From assembly GCF_026684035.1 (NCBI RefSeq), contig NZ_CP113361.1, forward strand, positions 310,001-374,000: DNA of 64,000 bases. The letters are read 5' to 3'. Numbering within the stretch: position 1 is the stretch's first letter; each line of letters begins with the position of its first letter. This stretch comes from Methanogenium organophilum. Its GTDB lineage: Archaea > Halobacteriota > Methanomicrobia > Methanomicrobiales > Methanomicrobiaceae. The notes beneath the pieces are model-generated. The model was not told where the DNA came from. It searched no databases and worked only from the letters and a program-made list of their open reading frames with translations. A program made the position numbers and the translations under genes. This document shows positions 1 through 10,220 of this stretch, piece by piece.

Positions 1-158
1 CCATGCTGGCCCACATGAAGATACTCACACCCACCACCGCAGAAACAGAATTTGTCCGCAACCCGGCAGCATCAGAATTCCAAAAAGCAGTGGAAGTCTA
101 TCACACTCTTAATATACCCTCAATAAACCGTACATTTCTCATGGAATGGGGGTATTGA
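1..158 (+). CDS. C-terminal end of an unidentified protein (5' truncated by window edge)
   Basis: A reading frame in phase with position 3 is open from the left edge to a TGA at 156-158, about 51 codons, ending in FLMEWGY. The next gene (MscS-like channel) begins three bases after this stop, so the two are probably co-transcribed. The visible tail contains a short stretch likely to be helical (EFQKAVEVYHTLNIP) and no recognisable motif. I do not recognise the family. It is called coding because of its codon use and its tight junction with the next gene. Confidence 0.6.
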   Translation, partial: MLAHMKILTPTTAETEFVRNPAASEFQKAVEVYHTLNIPSINRTFLMEWGY

Positions 159-161
159 CAG

Positions 162-1154
162 ATGGATGCCAATGCAACTTTTATCATTTTTGAATCTCCG
201 ATATTTACAGACCCAATCTATGGCCAGACCACCATGGCCAATATACTCTGGTTTTTTGTCATCCTCATCATAGCAGTTATCGTCGCAAAAATTGTCTCCC
301 TCAACCTCACTCGATTTCTCAAAGACCGAGTCCGGAAAAATGACCTGAACCTCATCAGCAAGGCAGCATACTGGGTGATATTCGCCATCGGATTTTTAAC
401 TGCCCTACCATACCTCGAAGTAGACCTCTCAGGCATCCTTGTTGCAGGAGGGGTTGTTGGTATCATCATTGGTTTTGCTGCTCAAAGCGTCGTTGCCAAT
501 CTTATTTCAGGCATCTTTCTCATCTTCGAACAGCCGCTCAAAATCGGCGAAAATGTGCTGATTGAAGACACACACATCATAGTGGAAGACATCCGGATCT
601 TTTCCACCATAGGAAAGACATTTGAAGGCATTTATGTCCGCATCCCAAATGAGAAGATATTCACCACAACAATCATCAACTATGTGGCAAATACCGCCCG
701 CCGGTTCGAATATGATGTAGAAATCCGTTATCAGGACGATGCATCCCGGGCAATAGAAATAATTAAAGCGCTCATTGAAGAGGAGCCATTCTGCCTGAAA
801 AATCCAGGACCATCCATATATGTTGATGAACTTGCATCAGACGGAGTTATAATCAAAACACGCATGTGGGCACCCTCCGAGGTCTGGTGGGACATCAGAA
901 CAACCATGCTATGGAAAATAAAATCCGCACTTGAAGCCGACGGCATGGAGATCCCATTCCCACAGCGCACCATCTGGATCAACCCCGAAGAAAGGGACGA
1001 ATTCCCGTCCAAAATACTACCTGATGCACAGGATTCTGGAGAAAATCATAAGCAGACGCACATATGCTGCAAATCAGCCATCCTACCCAATAACAGGGAA
1101 AGCAGCCATTACAGCACCACCCCGTACAATGGTCCGGACGAACAAGAAAAATAA
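162..1154 (+). CDS. MscS-family small-conductance mechanosensitive channel
   Basis: A protein of 330 residues predicted to sit in the cytoplasmic membrane and release solutes on hypo-osmotic shock. Three hydrophobic segments are visible at about residues 28-48, 66-85 and 91-115. The third is the Gly/Ala-rich pore helix (GGVVGIIIGFAAQSVVANL), the hallmark of MscS, followed by the beta-domain stretch IFLIFEQPLKIGENVLIED. The C-terminal domain continues to about residue 275. The last 50 residues are polar and look poorly conserved. The start lies three bases after the preceding stop. Family assignment is firm; gating and ion preference cannot be read from sequence. Confidence 0.9.
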   Translation: MDANATFIIFESPIFTDPIYGQTTMANILWFFVILIIAVIVAKIVSLNLTRFLKDRVRKNDLNLISKAAYWVIFAIGFLTALPYLEVDLSGILVAGGVVGIIIGFAAQSVVANLISGIFLIFEQPLKIGENVLIEDTHIIVEDIRIFSTIGKTFEGIYVRIPNEKIFTTTIINYVANTARRFEYDVEIRYQDDASRAIEIIKALIEEEPFCLKNPGPSIYVDELASDGVIIKTRMWAPSEVWWDIRTTMLWKIKSALEADGMEIPFPQRTIWINPEERDEFPSKILPDAQDSGENHKQTHICCKSAILPNNRESSHYSTTPYNGPDEQEK

Positions 1155-1173
1155 TGAGAATTTATTTTACTTT

Positions 1174-1566
1174 TTAGTTCAGTTTACGGCAAATTATATC
1201 CAAAACACCGTTTTTTATGCCATATCTGCACTGTCCCAGATGAATGGGGGCAGAAAGGGGCACCTCAAAGTCACGACCATCAATGGTCACCCGCACTTCC
1301 TGTTCAAGAAATTCCACACGGGGCACATCAGATTCTTCACCTGACAATTCCAGGGTGATATAGAAATAATCTGAATCTTCAACAAGGTCATAATCAAATT
1401 CATCTTCGAAATCGTCCATATGAAAGATACGCCCATCATCACCTGAGCCCGATATGATCGTACAACCTACAAACCGTGGGGATTCATCCCCGGGCAGATT
1501 GCGAATCATCTCCTCCATAGCCTTTGCAAGATTCCTAAAGATGTCGTCGTTTGGTTCATTTGCCAT
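1174..1566 (-). CDS. Hsp20/alpha-crystallin-like (GvpH-like) protein
   Basis: A 130-residue acidic protein. The N-terminal 35 residues look helical (RNLAKAMEEMIRNLP). The last 80 residues resemble the beta-sandwich of small heat-shock proteins: DYFYITLELSG, a central EVRVTIDGRDFEVPL and a final YGIKNGVLDIICRKLN, close to the GVLxI consensus. The start is placed at the ATG at 1566 because the extra upstream residues of the longest frame lie inside the preceding regulator gene. It overlaps the end of that gene by 11 bases, so the two are probably translationally coupled. A chaperone role is inferred from the fold only; gas-vesicle GvpH-type proteins are the nearest alternative. Confidence 0.6.
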   Translation of the reverse strand: MANEPNDDIFRNLAKAMEEMIRNLPGDESPRFVGCTIISGSGDDGRIFHMDDFEDEFDYDLVEDSDYFYITLELSGEESDVPRVEFLEQEVRVTIDGRDFEVPLSAPIHLGQCRYGIKNGVLDIICRKLN

Positions 1567-2176
1567 TTGTTTCACGCACCGAATATTTTTGTCCATGACG
1601 CGTTACAATCCCCATTCCCTCAAGCCGTTTCATTGCACACTCGATGTGGGAAACAGGAACATCTGTTATCCTGTGAATTTCAGGAATTGACAGATCACTG
1701 TTACATAGTGCGGTTATAAGATTGATTTCTGTCTCGCCTGCTAATATGTCTTTGCTCGCATGCACAAGATCGTCAATAGCGGCATCAATATCTCCCTCAA
1801 GATATTCCAATGTCTCAATATACCGATTGCGGGTATTAAGGAGAGAACGAAGATTCACCACGGAATTAATAAATTTGTCATGATATGAGGGAACATTGTT
1901 CAGCAGCATGCCCGGAGCATCTGCAACCTTTATATCAATGCTTATGTCACGAACAAGGTAGTAATATTTTCGCCTCCGCGCATCTTTACGAGAAGAAAGA
2001 AACTCTGCCCGTTCCATATACTGAAGATGATCCACCACCGCCTTCGGGTTCAACGTCAACCGCTCTGATATCTCCGTAACATAGCATGGCTTTTCACGAA
2101 GCAGTTTGATGATGCGCCGCCTGTTTCTGTTACCAAGTACATCAAGGAGACCAGAACCCCCATCATCATCGATCAT
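1556..2176 (-). CDS. ArsR-type transcription regulator with two winged-helix domains
   Basis: A 206-residue DNA-binding protein. Residues 10-75 form an ArsR-type winged helix (RRRIIKLLREKPCYVTEISE, then LNPKAVVDHLQYMERAEFL, then the wing RKYYYL). Residues about 155-205 form a second helix-turn-helix (LSIPEIHRITDVPVSHIECA followed by MGIVTR). The middle is helical and probably dimerises. No metal-binding cysteine cluster is present, so a metal-sensor role is unlikely. Its own promoter carries a short inverted repeat over the predicted transcription start, suggesting autorepression. It is followed by the overlapping Hsp20-like gene, a pairing that suggests a stress-response regulator. Confidence 0.8.
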   Translation of the reverse strand: MIDDDGGSGLLDVLGNRNRRRIIKLLREKPCYVTEISERLTLNPKAVVDHLQYMERAEFLSSRKDARRRKYYYLVRDISIDIKVADAPGMLLNNVPSYHDKFINSVVNLRSLLNTRNRYIETLEYLEGDIDAAIDDLVHASKDILAGETEINLITALCNSDLSIPEIHRITDVPVSHIECAMKRLEGMGIVTRHGQKYSVRETNGK

Positions 2177-2178
2177 AT

Positions 2179-2212
2179 TTACCTAAAGTAAGTGAAAAGA
2201 AAATATATATAG
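2179..2212 (-). promoter_or_regulatory. TATA box and inverted-repeat operator of the ArsR-type gene
   Basis: Read on the minus strand, an AT-rich TATA box (CTATATATATTTTC) occupies about 2200-2212, roughly 30 bases before the ATG at 2176. An inverted repeat TTAC-N5-GTAA lies at 2179-2191, where transcription should begin if initiation occurs about 25 bases from the TATA centre. A bound repressor there would block initiation. The mRNA leader would be only about 5 bases, close to leaderless. Autoregulation by the adjacent winged-helix protein is inference. Confidence 0.55.
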
Positions 2213-2220
2213 ATTCCGCA

Positions 2221-3687
2221 TCATTCCATGACGCGGTAATTCGGTGCCTCATCAGTTATGAGGATATTATGCGGATGACTTTCAGAATATCCGGCTGACG
2301 TTATCTGAACAAATCTTCCATTCTTTCTGAGATCCTGAATGGTCTTTGAACCCGTGTATCCCATTGCAGATTTCAGACCACCGACAAGTTGGTAAAGAAC
2401 ATCAGATACATTACCAACGTATGGAGTCGCCCCTTCCACACCCTCCGGAACAAACTTGTTCTTTCCGATATCTTTCTTCTGGAAATAACGATCACTGGAT
2501 TCTCCACCGCTCATCACACCAAGAGATCCCATACCCCGGTACTGTTTGTAGCGTCGGCCTTTCATTGCAATAAGACGGCCAGGAGACTCGTCTGTTCCCG
2601 CAAGAAGGCTTCCAACCATCACAGAATCCGCACCGGCGGCAATTGCCTTTGCAATGTCACCGCTGTATCTGATACCACCATCAGCGATAACGGGTGTGTC
2701 ATACTCCATCATCACTTCAGCAACGTTTGCAATAGCAGTGATCTGGGGCACGCCCACACCTGCGACAATACGAGTAGTACAGATTGAACCCGGGCCGATG
2801 CCGACTTTTATTGCATCAACATCTGCACCAAATTCCTCTGCAGCCTCTCTCGTAGCAATGTTACCGGCAATAACATCTGAGGAGACACTTCCCACAATGT
2901 CACGGACAGCGGATACCACATTCATATTATGACCATGCGCACAGTCAACGGCAAGAGCATCAGCACCAGCCTCAGCGAGCATGACCGCACGCTCAAAATC
3001 GAACGGCCCAACCGCAGCAGCAACACAAAGATTCCCATCACGGTCACGCAGTGCGTTTGGATTCTGGTGACGCTCCAGGAGGTCCTGCATTGTGATAATA
3101 CCCAGAAGGCTCCCATCTGCATTTGTGACAGGGAGGCGCTCAACCTTATTGGTGTACATCTTCTCAAGCGCATCCTCCAGACCGATACCATCCTCTGCAG
3201 TAATAGGCTCGTGAGTCATTACATTCCGGATATTCTCATCACCACGTTTTCCGACAATACCACGCAGATCCCTGCGGCTGACAATGCCAATGATCATGTC
3301 GCCATCCATCACAGGCACGCCACCAATGTCATGGTAGCGCATCATCCGGTCCACTTCCCCGACGGTTGAATCAGACTGAACGGTAACCACTTCGCGCTCA
3401 ATAATATCTTCTGCCTGCTTCACCAGACGTATCTCTTCTACTTCCCGCTCTGCACTCATATTCCGGTGAATTACCCCAATACTCCCCTCCCGGGCCAGGG
3501 CAATCGCCATTCGTGCCTCAGTAACGGTGTCCATGGCTGATGAAAGGATAGGAATATTGAGATCAATGTTCCGTGTCAGCCGGGATCGGGTGTCTGCTTC
3601 TGATGGCTCAACGTATGACTCCTCCGGCACCAGCAAAACGTCATCGAATGTCAGGGCCAGCGGGATATCCAGTTTTCCGGCACACAT
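2221..3687 (-). CDS. guaB: Inosine-5'-monophosphate dehydrogenase
   Basis: A 488-residue enzyme that oxidises IMP to XMP with NAD+, the committed step to GMP. N-terminal barrel motif [13 protein letters not shown], a CBS-domain pair at about residues 95-210 ([30 protein letters not shown]), the second half of the barrel with the active-site loop [17 protein letters not shown] (catalytic Cys) and the flap motif RYFQ. The ATG at 3687 is chosen over the GTG at 3696 because GAGGTGA lies five bases before it. The alternative GTG overlaps the stop of mfnB as GTGA, so in either case translation is coupled to mfnB. Confidence 0.95.
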   Translation of the reverse strand: MCAGKLDIPLALTFDDVLLVPEESYVEPSEADTRSRLTRNIDLNIPILSSAMDTVTEARMAIALAREGSIGVIHRNMSAEREVEEIRLVKQAEDIIEREVVTVQSDSTVGEVDRMMRYHDIGGVPVMDGDMIIGIVSRRDLRGIVGKRGDENIRNVMTHEPITAEDGIGLEDALEKMYTNKVERLPVTNADGSLLGIITMQDLLERHQNPNALRDRDGNLCVAAAVGPFDFERAVMLAEAGADALAVDCAHGHNMNVVSAVRDIVGSVSSDVIAGNIATREAAEEFGADVDAIKVGIGPGSICTTRIVAGVGVPQITAIANVAEVMMEYDTPVIADGGIRYSGDIAKAIAAGADSVMVGSLLAGTDESPGRLIAMKGRRYKQYRGMGSLGVMSGGESSDRYFQKKDIGKNKFVPEGVEGATPYVGNVSDVLYQLVGGLKSAMGYTGSKTIQDLRKNGRFVQITSAGYSESHPHNILITDEAPNYRVME

Positions 3688-3692
3688 GCTGC

Positions 3693-4379
3693 TCACCTCA
3701 CAAGTGACATTGCCTTTTCAACAAGCTCTTCCCTGATCACACTGCTGCGGTCTCCACCGCAGACCATCCCACGGACACCAATAATTTCAGGATTGATACT
3801 CCGCAGAGGTGCAAGGTCATCAAACTTCAGAGAGCCTGCAAGAGCAGTCTTTTGATTCAGGCTGCGGTTGAGATCGGTAAATTCCCCAAGAACAGATTCA
3901 TCCATGAAATCAAAGAGGCTCTTTCCATCCTTAATACCTGTGTCGATCATGGCGATATCTGCTCCATTTTCGGCCACAAGAGGGGCCATCTCCATCGGAG
4001 AAATTGTACCCATCCGTTCGTAATCCGCATATGCTGCAATCACAACAGTCTTTTCCGGATACTGCCAGTGCACTGCCTTTGCAACTGAGGAAATCAATTC
4101 CGCTGCACGCTCAGCTCCATCGAACTTCAGGCCGACCTTTACATAATCCGCACCGGCAGATGCCGCACCATATGCCGCCTGTGACGCACCGCCGGGAAGA
4201 AATGAATAATCACCGATAGCAGCACTGACAGGCTTATCTGACAGTTCCTTTATAGCATGAATAACCCAGGGAAAATTGGCACCGAGTGAACCTTCTGACG
4301 GTTTCTTCACATCGATGATATCAGCAGCAAGGGCACTCCGTGCCTCCTCAACACTGCTGGGGCTTACTAATAGTTCCAT
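3693..4379 (-). CDS. mfnB: (5-formylfuran-3-yl)methyl phosphate synthase, methanofuran biosynthesis
   Basis: A 228-residue protein of the MfnB family (formerly DUF556). MfnB condenses two triose phosphates into the furan precursor of methanofuran, the C1 carrier of the first step of CO2 reduction. Family signatures are visible: MELLVSPSSVEEARSAL at the start, DIIDVKKPSEGSLGANFPWV with the active-site Lys, and VKVGLKFDG. The start is set at this conserved MELLVSP; the in-frame upstream residues look non-coding. It is translated together with guaB. The other methanofuran genes seen here, mfnF and mfnD, lie 22 kb away. Confidence 0.93.
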   Translation of the reverse strand: MELLVSPSSVEEARSALAADIIDVKKPSEGSLGANFPWVIHAIKELSDKPVSAAIGDYSFLPGGASQAAYGAASAGADYVKVGLKFDGAERAAELISSVAKAVHWQYPEKTVVIAAYADYERMGTISPMEMAPLVAENGADIAMIDTGIKDGKSLFDFMDESVLGEFTDLNRSLNQKTALAGSLKFDDLAPLRSINPEIIGVRGMVCGGDRSSVIREELVEKAMSLVR

Positions 4380-4541
4380 ACTTATTTTTGGATATTCCCC
4401 ATAATAGTGATTACGTATGATCATATCCCGAAAGGAGAAAACCATCCCCGACATAACCATAATTTCCCCGAACAGACAGATGCCACGCGCCCACTCATTC
4501 AGAATAAGTGGTATGACTAAAATATGCAGGACGGAATTAGA

Positions 4542-5141
4542 ATGCTGATTACTATCGAAGGAATAGACGGAACAGGGAAATCCACACTTATCAGATTCCT
4601 GAATGAAAATTTAAAAGACATTGCGCCGGTCATTACCCGTGAACCCGGCTCAACATGGATTGGAGAACAGGTAAGAAGAGGGATTGCAGAAGAAATTGAC
4701 CCGGTGGCTGAAGCCCTCCTCTTCACCGCAGACCACGCCGCGCATATACGCGATGTGATCCGACCAGCCCTTTCTGCCGGAAGACTGGTCATCTCTGATC
4801 GATATAGTGATTCACGCTATGCCTACCAATCTGTCACGCTGGATTCCATCCTACCGGATGCTCTGGGGTGGCTGGAGGCCGTCCATCACGGGTGGACCAT
4901 TCTCCCCGACCGAACCTATCTCCTGACCATTCCGGTAGATGAAGCCATGTCACGTCTCTCAAACAACCGCGATGGTACTGAACACTTTGAAAAAGCAGAG
5001 ATCCTCTCCCGTGTCCAGAAAAACTACCTGGCGGCGGCAGAAAAGGATCCGGAACGATTTGTCATCATCGACGCAATGTTGGAAAAAGAGAAGATCGGGA
5101 ATTATGTTGCCGACAGTATCAGGCAGTTCGTGAAACGGTGA
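4542..5141 (+). CDS. tmk: Thymidylate kinase (dTMP kinase)
   Basis: A 199-residue kinase that phosphorylates dTMP to dTDP. P-loop GIDGTGKST at residues 7-15, TREPGST substrate loop, the DR(Y)xDS motif in [13 protein letters not shown], and a lid region near [14 protein letters not shown]. The ATG at 4542 ([10 protein letters not shown]) is preferred over the one at 4524 because GGACGG precedes it by seven bases and the family starts here. It is transcribed divergently from mfnB and converges with valS, sharing its last 23 bases with the antisense 3' end of that gene. Confidence 0.93.
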   Translation: MLITIEGIDGTGKSTLIRFLNENLKDIAPVITREPGSTWIGEQVRRGIAEEIDPVAEALLFTADHAAHIRDVIRPALSAGRLVISDRYSDSRYAYQSVTLDSILPDALGWLEAVHHGWTILPDRTYLLTIPVDEAMSRLSNNRDGTEHFEKAEILSRVQKNYLAAAEKDPERFVIIDAMLEKEKIGNYVADSIRQFVKR

Positions 5142-7719
5142 CAATGACCCCATCATCAAGGGTCAGCACATCCACCTCTTTTCCTGCAACACGGTAGGCA
5201 TAGACAAGCTCGTAAGCGCCCTCCGGCACTGCAACCTCCTCCCCGTCAACAGTAACATGTGATACACCATCGCGAAGGTCGTCCTCAGAAAGCGCACGCA
5301 CCACATCCATAAACCCACGGGCTTTATTTCTCAATTTCGGCCCTATGACCGCCATCGAGAAGTCCACGTCTGATATTACCCGTTCAAGCTGCGGTTCTTC
5401 TGTACTCCAGGTCACAGTAGCATTCAGAGCGCGGGATGCGTCACCGGCATCATCGACTTCATCAGGTGCATACACAAAGACACTACCAAGGGGAGCGTTG
5501 AGTGCCATACCATTGTCATGCTTAAACCGACGCACCTCTGAGACCACAGTGGAGAGAAGGGCACCTTTTCGGTCTGCATCCTCATCGACAAACGAGAGAT
5601 CAGGCCATCCTGCGGCATGCACACTTCCGCAACCAAAGTATGAATAGCACTCCTCAGAAAAGAACGGCGTAATCGGTGCAAACATTCTGCAGATCGTGGC
5701 AAGCGAGAGCCTCAGGGTATAGAGGGCACTGTCACGTGCCGGTCCTTCGTCTTCATACAGCCTGCCTTTCACCAGCTCAATATAATTGTCTGCAAAGACA
5801 TCTCGAGAAAATTCACGGATGGCACGAATGGCACGGTCAAACTGGTATCCCTCCATTGCCTCTGTTACTTCTGCTACCGTTGCAGAAAGCCGGCACATCA
5901 GCCACCGGTCAGCAAGGGCGGTCACCGAATCTTCGCTCAGGGAACCCGTATTACCCGGCTGCATCAGGACAAAGCGTGAAATATTCCAGAGTTTTGTCTG
6001 GAACCGTGACGCAGCGACCACATCAGTCCAGTTGAAGACGATATCAGACCCGGTTGCCGCACCGATAGCACTCCACTGGCGGAATGCATCTGCTCCATAG
6101 TCCTTCAGGATAGCTTCCGGCGGAATGATATTGTCACGACTCTTGCTCATCTTATAGCCGTCTTCACCAAGCACCATCCCGTTCACAAGGATCTCATTCC
6201 AGGGTTTGGACCCGGTCAGAGCAAGGGAGCGCAGAATAGTATAGAATGCCCACGTCCGGATGATGTCATGACCCTGAGGCCGGATTTGCGCAGGGAAACG
6301 CTCGGGTATTTCCCCACCGTCCCATCCGGTGACATTCAGAACAGAAATCGAGGAGTCCATCCAGGTATCAAGCACATCTTCTTCCCCGGTAAACGAGGTG
6401 CCGCCACAGACCGGACAGGCATGTTTTGGAGACTCGGTAGTCGGATCAATCGGCAGGTCTGCCTCATCCGGCACAATAACCTCACCACAGGAATCGCAGA
6501 ACCACACGGGAATCGGGGTTGCAAAGATACGCTGGCGTGAGATACACCAGTCCCATTCCATCTGTGATGCCCAGTTTTCCAGCCGGGAATACATGTGATC
6601 CGGTGTCCACATGATATTTTTCGCCGCTTTGATGATGCCTTCATTATGAATCTTCACAAACCACTGGCGCTCACTGAGAATCTCAATGGGTGTCTTGCAC
6701 CGCCAGCATGCACCGACACGCTGATCCAGATCTTCCTGCCGGATTAAAATACCCTGTTCCTTCATATCTGCAAGGACTCTCTCACGGCACTCCGTTGTGG
6801 TAAGACCATCATAGGGGGCTGCGGTGGCAGTCATCCTGCCGGAGAGGTCAATGGCCTTTCTCAGGTCAAGGTTGTGCTGCTTCCACCAGTGCACATCCTG
6901 TTTGTCACCGAATGTACAGATCATCACCGCACCGCTGCCAAACTCCGGGTCAACTGCCGCATCGGTTATAACCGGCACATCGTAGCCAAAGAGCGGAACC
7001 GTCAGAGTATTTCCTTCCATTCCCACATACCGTTCATCATCCGGATGAACAGCAACTGCCACACAGGCTGCGAGAAGTTCAGGGCGGGTGGTCGCAATCT
7101 CTACACCATCAAAATTAAAGAAGTTCAGGAGCGTGGTACGGTCATCGTAGGCCACTTCTGCAAATGCGATGGCTGTCTCACAGCGGGTGCAGAAATTTAC
7201 CGGATGTTCACTCTGGTATATGTCGCCTGCCTTAAGCATCCGGAGAAATGATATCTGCGTCTTCCGGTAATACTCCGGCATCATGGTGATATATTCATTA
7301 CTCCAGTCTGTTGAAAATCCACACCGTCGCATCGTCGCGCGCATTTTTTCGATATTCTGAATGGTCAGTTCACGACACATGCGCCGGAATTCATCGCGGG
7401 GCACGTCATTTTTTGTGATACCATGAATCTCCTCAACCTTCACCTCTGTGGGAAGGCCATGGCAGTCCCATCCCTGGGGGAACATGACATTGAATCCGCG
7501 CATCCGCTTATACCGGGCAATAAAATCGATATAACACCAGTTAAAGCCATTTCCAATGTGGAAATTGCCCGTGGGGTAGGGAGGAGGGGTATCAATAATA
7601 AATTGCGGTTTGCATGAGAGGGGATCAAAATAATTGTCCTCATCGTTCCATTCCTGCAGCCAACGCTCTTCCACAGAATTTGGATCATAGGTTTTCGGTA
7701 TTTCCGTTGATGGCGACAT
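5119..7719 (-). CDS. valS: Valyl-tRNA synthetase
   Basis: An 866-residue class I aminoacyl-tRNA synthetase charging tRNA-Val. The HIGH signature reads HIGN at about residues 54-57, after PPPYPTGNF. The editing (CP1) domain follows with [24 protein letters not shown]. The KMSKS loop is present as YKMSKSRDN. Paired CxxC motifs (CWRC; CDSC and CPVC) look like zinc knuckles. The C-terminal anticodon-binding helices end in a short domain rather than the bacterial coiled-coil arm, as in archaea. Probably monocistronic; its 3' end overlaps tmk in antisense. Confidence 0.95.
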   Translation of the reverse strand: MSPSTEIPKTYDPNSVEERWLQEWNDEDNYFDPLSCKPQFIIDTPPPYPTGNFHIGNGFNWCYIDFIARYKRMRGFNVMFPQGWDCHGLPTEVKVEEIHGITKNDVPRDEFRRMCRELTIQNIEKMRATMRRCGFSTDWSNEYITMMPEYYRKTQISFLRMLKAGDIYQSEHPVNFCTRCETAIAFAEVAYDDRTTLLNFFNFDGVEIATTRPELLAACVAVAVHPDDERYVGMEGNTLTVPLFGYDVPVITDAAVDPEFGSGAVMICTFGDKQDVHWWKQHNLDLRKAIDLSGRMTATAAPYDGLTTTECRERVLADMKEQGILIRQEDLDQRVGACWRCKTPIEILSERQWFVKIHNEGIIKAAKNIMWTPDHMYSRLENWASQMEWDWCISRQRIFATPIPVWFCDSCGEVIVPDEADLPIDPTTESPKHACPVCGGTSFTGEEDVLDTWMDSSISVLNVTGWDGGEIPERFPAQIRPQGHDIIRTWAFYTILRSLALTGSKPWNEILVNGMVLGEDGYKMSKSRDNIIPPEAILKDYGADAFRQWSAIGAATGSDIVFNWTDVVAASRFQTKLWNISRFVLMQPGNTGSLSEDSVTALADRWLMCRLSATVAEVTEAMEGYQFDRAIRAIREFSRDVFADNYIELVKGRLYEDEGPARDSALYTLRLSLATICRMFAPITPFFSEECYSYFGCGSVHAAGWPDLSFVDEDADRKGALLSTVVSEVRRFKHDNGMALNAPLGSVFVYAPDEVDDAGDASRALNATVTWSTEEPQLERVISDVDFSMAVIGPKLRNKARGFMDVVRALSEDDLRDGVSHVTVDGEEVAVPEGAYELVYAYRVAGKEVDVLTLDDGVIVTVSRTA

Positions 7720-7878
7720 TTCGAAAATATTGGTTGTTTTTTCTCTTAATAGTAATCGCAGTTACGCCATTCACCAGAAGACAGCCTGCACTAGTTTATC
7801 ATGACATCCGTGATTTTAGAGTGGAATGGCATGGAACAGGCATAAACCCATTAAGCATGAATTACAGAAATAAAAGCA

Positions 7879-9084
7879 ATGGAACGGGAGACAGGCATGT
7901 GGGCAGTATCGGCTCTCGCACTGGCATGCATTATAATCGCCCCATATATCACCCCCCCATGGTTGCTCTCCCTTTTTGTTGTGCTCATCTGTGCACTGCT
8001 TTTTCTAATAAAAAAGTCCAGATATACCTCATTTTCCATCGCAACGATAGCAGTATTCTATGGTCTTGAACTGATACCGCTGGTGGTATTCTCCACTACA
8101 TTTGCAATTGTAATCATGGGCGAAGCAGCATACCGGATCGCGGGGAGAGGAACGAAAGGATATATTCCGTTTACCATTGTCGCTTTCACGAGCGCGTTTC
8201 TGGTGATGATGTACTCCGGATATACGGCTCCCTTTGTAGCAGTCACCGGAGTAATCGTTGCCCTGATGCTCCATTCCATTCTTCGGGAGCGACAGGACAG
8301 TATCTTTATTGAGACACTGGGCGTTGCGATGACAATGCTCCTATTCTATGAGATTGGATATCACGTCGAGACGACCATCCTCATCTTTGCAGTCATCATT
8401 GGATTCGGATTTGCATTTACCTCATACAAACTAAAGGCAGCAGACGTTTCAGGTCTCTTTTCCGGAGCACTGATGGGTATCCTCATCATCGTTTTCACAG
8501 ACGTGAGCTGGTTTCTCATTATGCTTGCATTCTTCATACTTGGTGCAGGCACCACCAAATTCCGGTTTGAAAAGAAGACCGCAATGGGAGTGGCAGAATC
8601 TCACGGCGGAGTCCGCGGATATTTCAATGTATTTGCAAACGGCCTCGTCTCACTCTGCGGTGCGATTTTGTATGGGGTCACCCAGGACCCTATATTTATT
8701 GCACTCTTCCTCGGAAGTGTCGCCTGTGCTACTTCAGATACCCTTGCAAGCGAGGTAGGTGTTGTGGGAAAGACACCACGGCTCATCACCACATTCAGGG
8801 AGGTGCCTCGCGGCACAAATGGCGGAGTAACCATGGTAGGAGAGGTTGCAGCAGTTACCGGTGCCATCATTATCGCCCTAATCGCATATGCGCTGAATGT
8901 TGCAGATCCAATCCTCGTTGTGGTTACCATACTTGCAGGATTTTTCGGCACCAACATCGACAGTCTCATCGGTGCACTGTATGAGAATAAAAATCTTATA
9001 GGGAACGCCGGAACGAATTTCCTCGCCACTCTGTCCTCCGGACTCTTTGCGATGGTAGTGTATTATGCACTCAGCTCTTTCTGA
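7879..9084 (+). CDS. DUF92-family integral membrane protein (phytol/polyprenol phosphate kinase-like)
   Basis: A 401-residue protein with about ten hydrophobic segments. The C-terminal half carries the DUF92 signature: GAGTTKFRFEKKTAMGVAES, ATSDTLASEVGVVGKTPRLI and NGGVTMVGEVAA. The family includes plant VTE6, a CTP-dependent phytyl-phosphate kinase. A role in phosphorylating or recycling isoprenoid alcohols is plausible in an archaeon with isoprenoid lipids but is unproven. The N-terminal half is a run of membrane helices that I do not recognise. The gene stands alone, about 160 bases from the divergent valS. Confidence 0.8.
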   Translation: MERETGMWAVSALALACIIIAPYITPPWLLSLFVVLICALLFLIKKSRYTSFSIATIAVFYGLELIPLVVFSTTFAIVIMGEAAYRIAGRGTKGYIPFTIVAFTSAFLVMMYSGYTAPFVAVTGVIVALMLHSILRERQDSIFIETLGVAMTMLLFYEIGYHVETTILIFAVIIGFGFAFTSYKLKAADVSGLFSGALMGILIIVFTDVSWFLIMLAFFILGAGTTKFRFEKKTAMGVAESHGGVRGYFNVFANGLVSLCGAILYGVTQDPIFIALFLGSVACATSDTLASEVGVVGKTPRLITTFREVPRGTNGGVTMVGEVAAVTGAIIIALIAYALNVADPILVVVTILAGFFGTNIDSLIGALYENKNLIGNAGTNFLATLSSGLFAMVVYYALSSF

Positions 9085-9357
9085 AATAGGAATGCACGGG
9101 ATATCATTCAGGGTATGTTCATACAAAAGATTTTATCCCTCCGGTAACTGAAAACATTGGTACGCTCTTGCTTCACATCACAAAGTGTTCCCCAAAAACA
9201 ATGGCATACCCAAACAATACCAACAGCGAAATCCTACAAAATGGTGCAACGTCTCCTGAGATCCCAGATGACATTCAGGATATTGATCTTTTTTCAGAAA
9301 TAAAACACCTTCATCTCCAGAATTAAATGAAACTATACCCGAAGAAAAAAAGAGGAA

Positions 9358-10212
9358 TCAGGAATATTTGTACCAACGTCCCTTTTCATCATAAACCCCT
9401 TCCTGTACCTTTTTATCAGAATTTGCTTCAGGAACTGCCTGCACATACCGCCGATAAAAAGCCGCTTTAAAGGGTAGAAGAATGGCGGAAAAAATCCCTG
9501 TAACCACCGCATACAGAACAATTATTAGATTCATCCCTTCTTCTCCAATCAGATTCTGCTGCTCCTCAACAGTCATATTCAGAAGCGTGTTAACATCAAG
9601 GGACGGATCAAAGACCATTGAACCTGCAAGGAAAATGGATCCCAGAAAGGCACTGACCACAAATAACGCAATGAGGAGAATAAAACAGCCACAATAAAAT
9701 GCGATAACCTCAAAGGGCCGGGAACGGACGAATGCCGCACTCCGTAACAGTGATGTAAATACCTTCTTTTCCTCGAAAACCGCAGCGGTATCATAGAAGA
9801 AAAAGAAGAACATGAGCGGGATAAATATCCAGAAGATACCTACGACCATAAGGGTATCATCATTCCCCCCACCAAATGTTGCCAGCAGTACAGTGACAAT
9901 CATTACTGCAATGGCTCCAAAGAATGTCAGAAAGGCTCCCGGTAGCAGGATTGCGAAATACCGCGAAATGCCCCCTGTACCATATGCAGAAAGTGATCGA
10001 TCATCCCGGCGTATCATCTCATAGGATGCTCCCACAAAAAACGGGAATACAATAACGCCAAAGAATCCAATCGTCTCACCATAGAAATCAAGGCCATTGA
10101 ATATACAGTATTCAACAGCTGCAACAATACATCCGGCCCACACTCCGGAGAGCAGGATAAGGGGATATCTCCCAATATTACGGAGGGCTTCCCTGAGTGA
10201 ATAAACGACCAT
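9358..10212 (-). CDS. Polytopic membrane protein of unknown function (DUF4013-like)
   Basis: A 284-residue protein with about six hydrophobic segments (for example residues 17-36, 46-62, 86-112 and 120-142). It opens with a short amphipathic stretch (SLREALRNIGRYP) typical of DUF4013-like archaeal membrane proteins. No catalytic motif is visible. It ends in a polar tail (VPEANSDKKVQEGVYDEKGR). It lies eight bases downstream of the pyruvate-kinase-domain gene on the same strand, so the two probably share a transcript. Function unknown. Confidence 0.7.
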   Translation of the reverse strand: MVVYSLREALRNIGRYPLILLSGVWAGCIVAAVEYCIFNGLDFYGETIGFFGVIVFPFFVGASYEMIRRDDRSLSAYGTGGISRYFAILLPGAFLTFFGAIAVMIVTVLLATFGGGNDDTLMVVGIFWIFIPLMFFFFFYDTAAVFEEKKVFTSLLRSAAFVRSRPFEVIAFYCGCFILLIALFVVSAFLGSIFLAGSMVFDPSLDVNTLLNMTVEEQQNLIGEEGMNLIIVLYAVVTGIFSAILLPFKAAFYRRYVQAVPEANSDKKVQEGVYDEKGRWYKYS

Positions 10213-10220
10213 AGTGTCTC

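Noticed and set aside
4380-4460. Upstream extension of mfnB (27 codons)
   Set aside because: The family starts at MELLVSP; the extension falls in the divergent promoter region shared with tmk.
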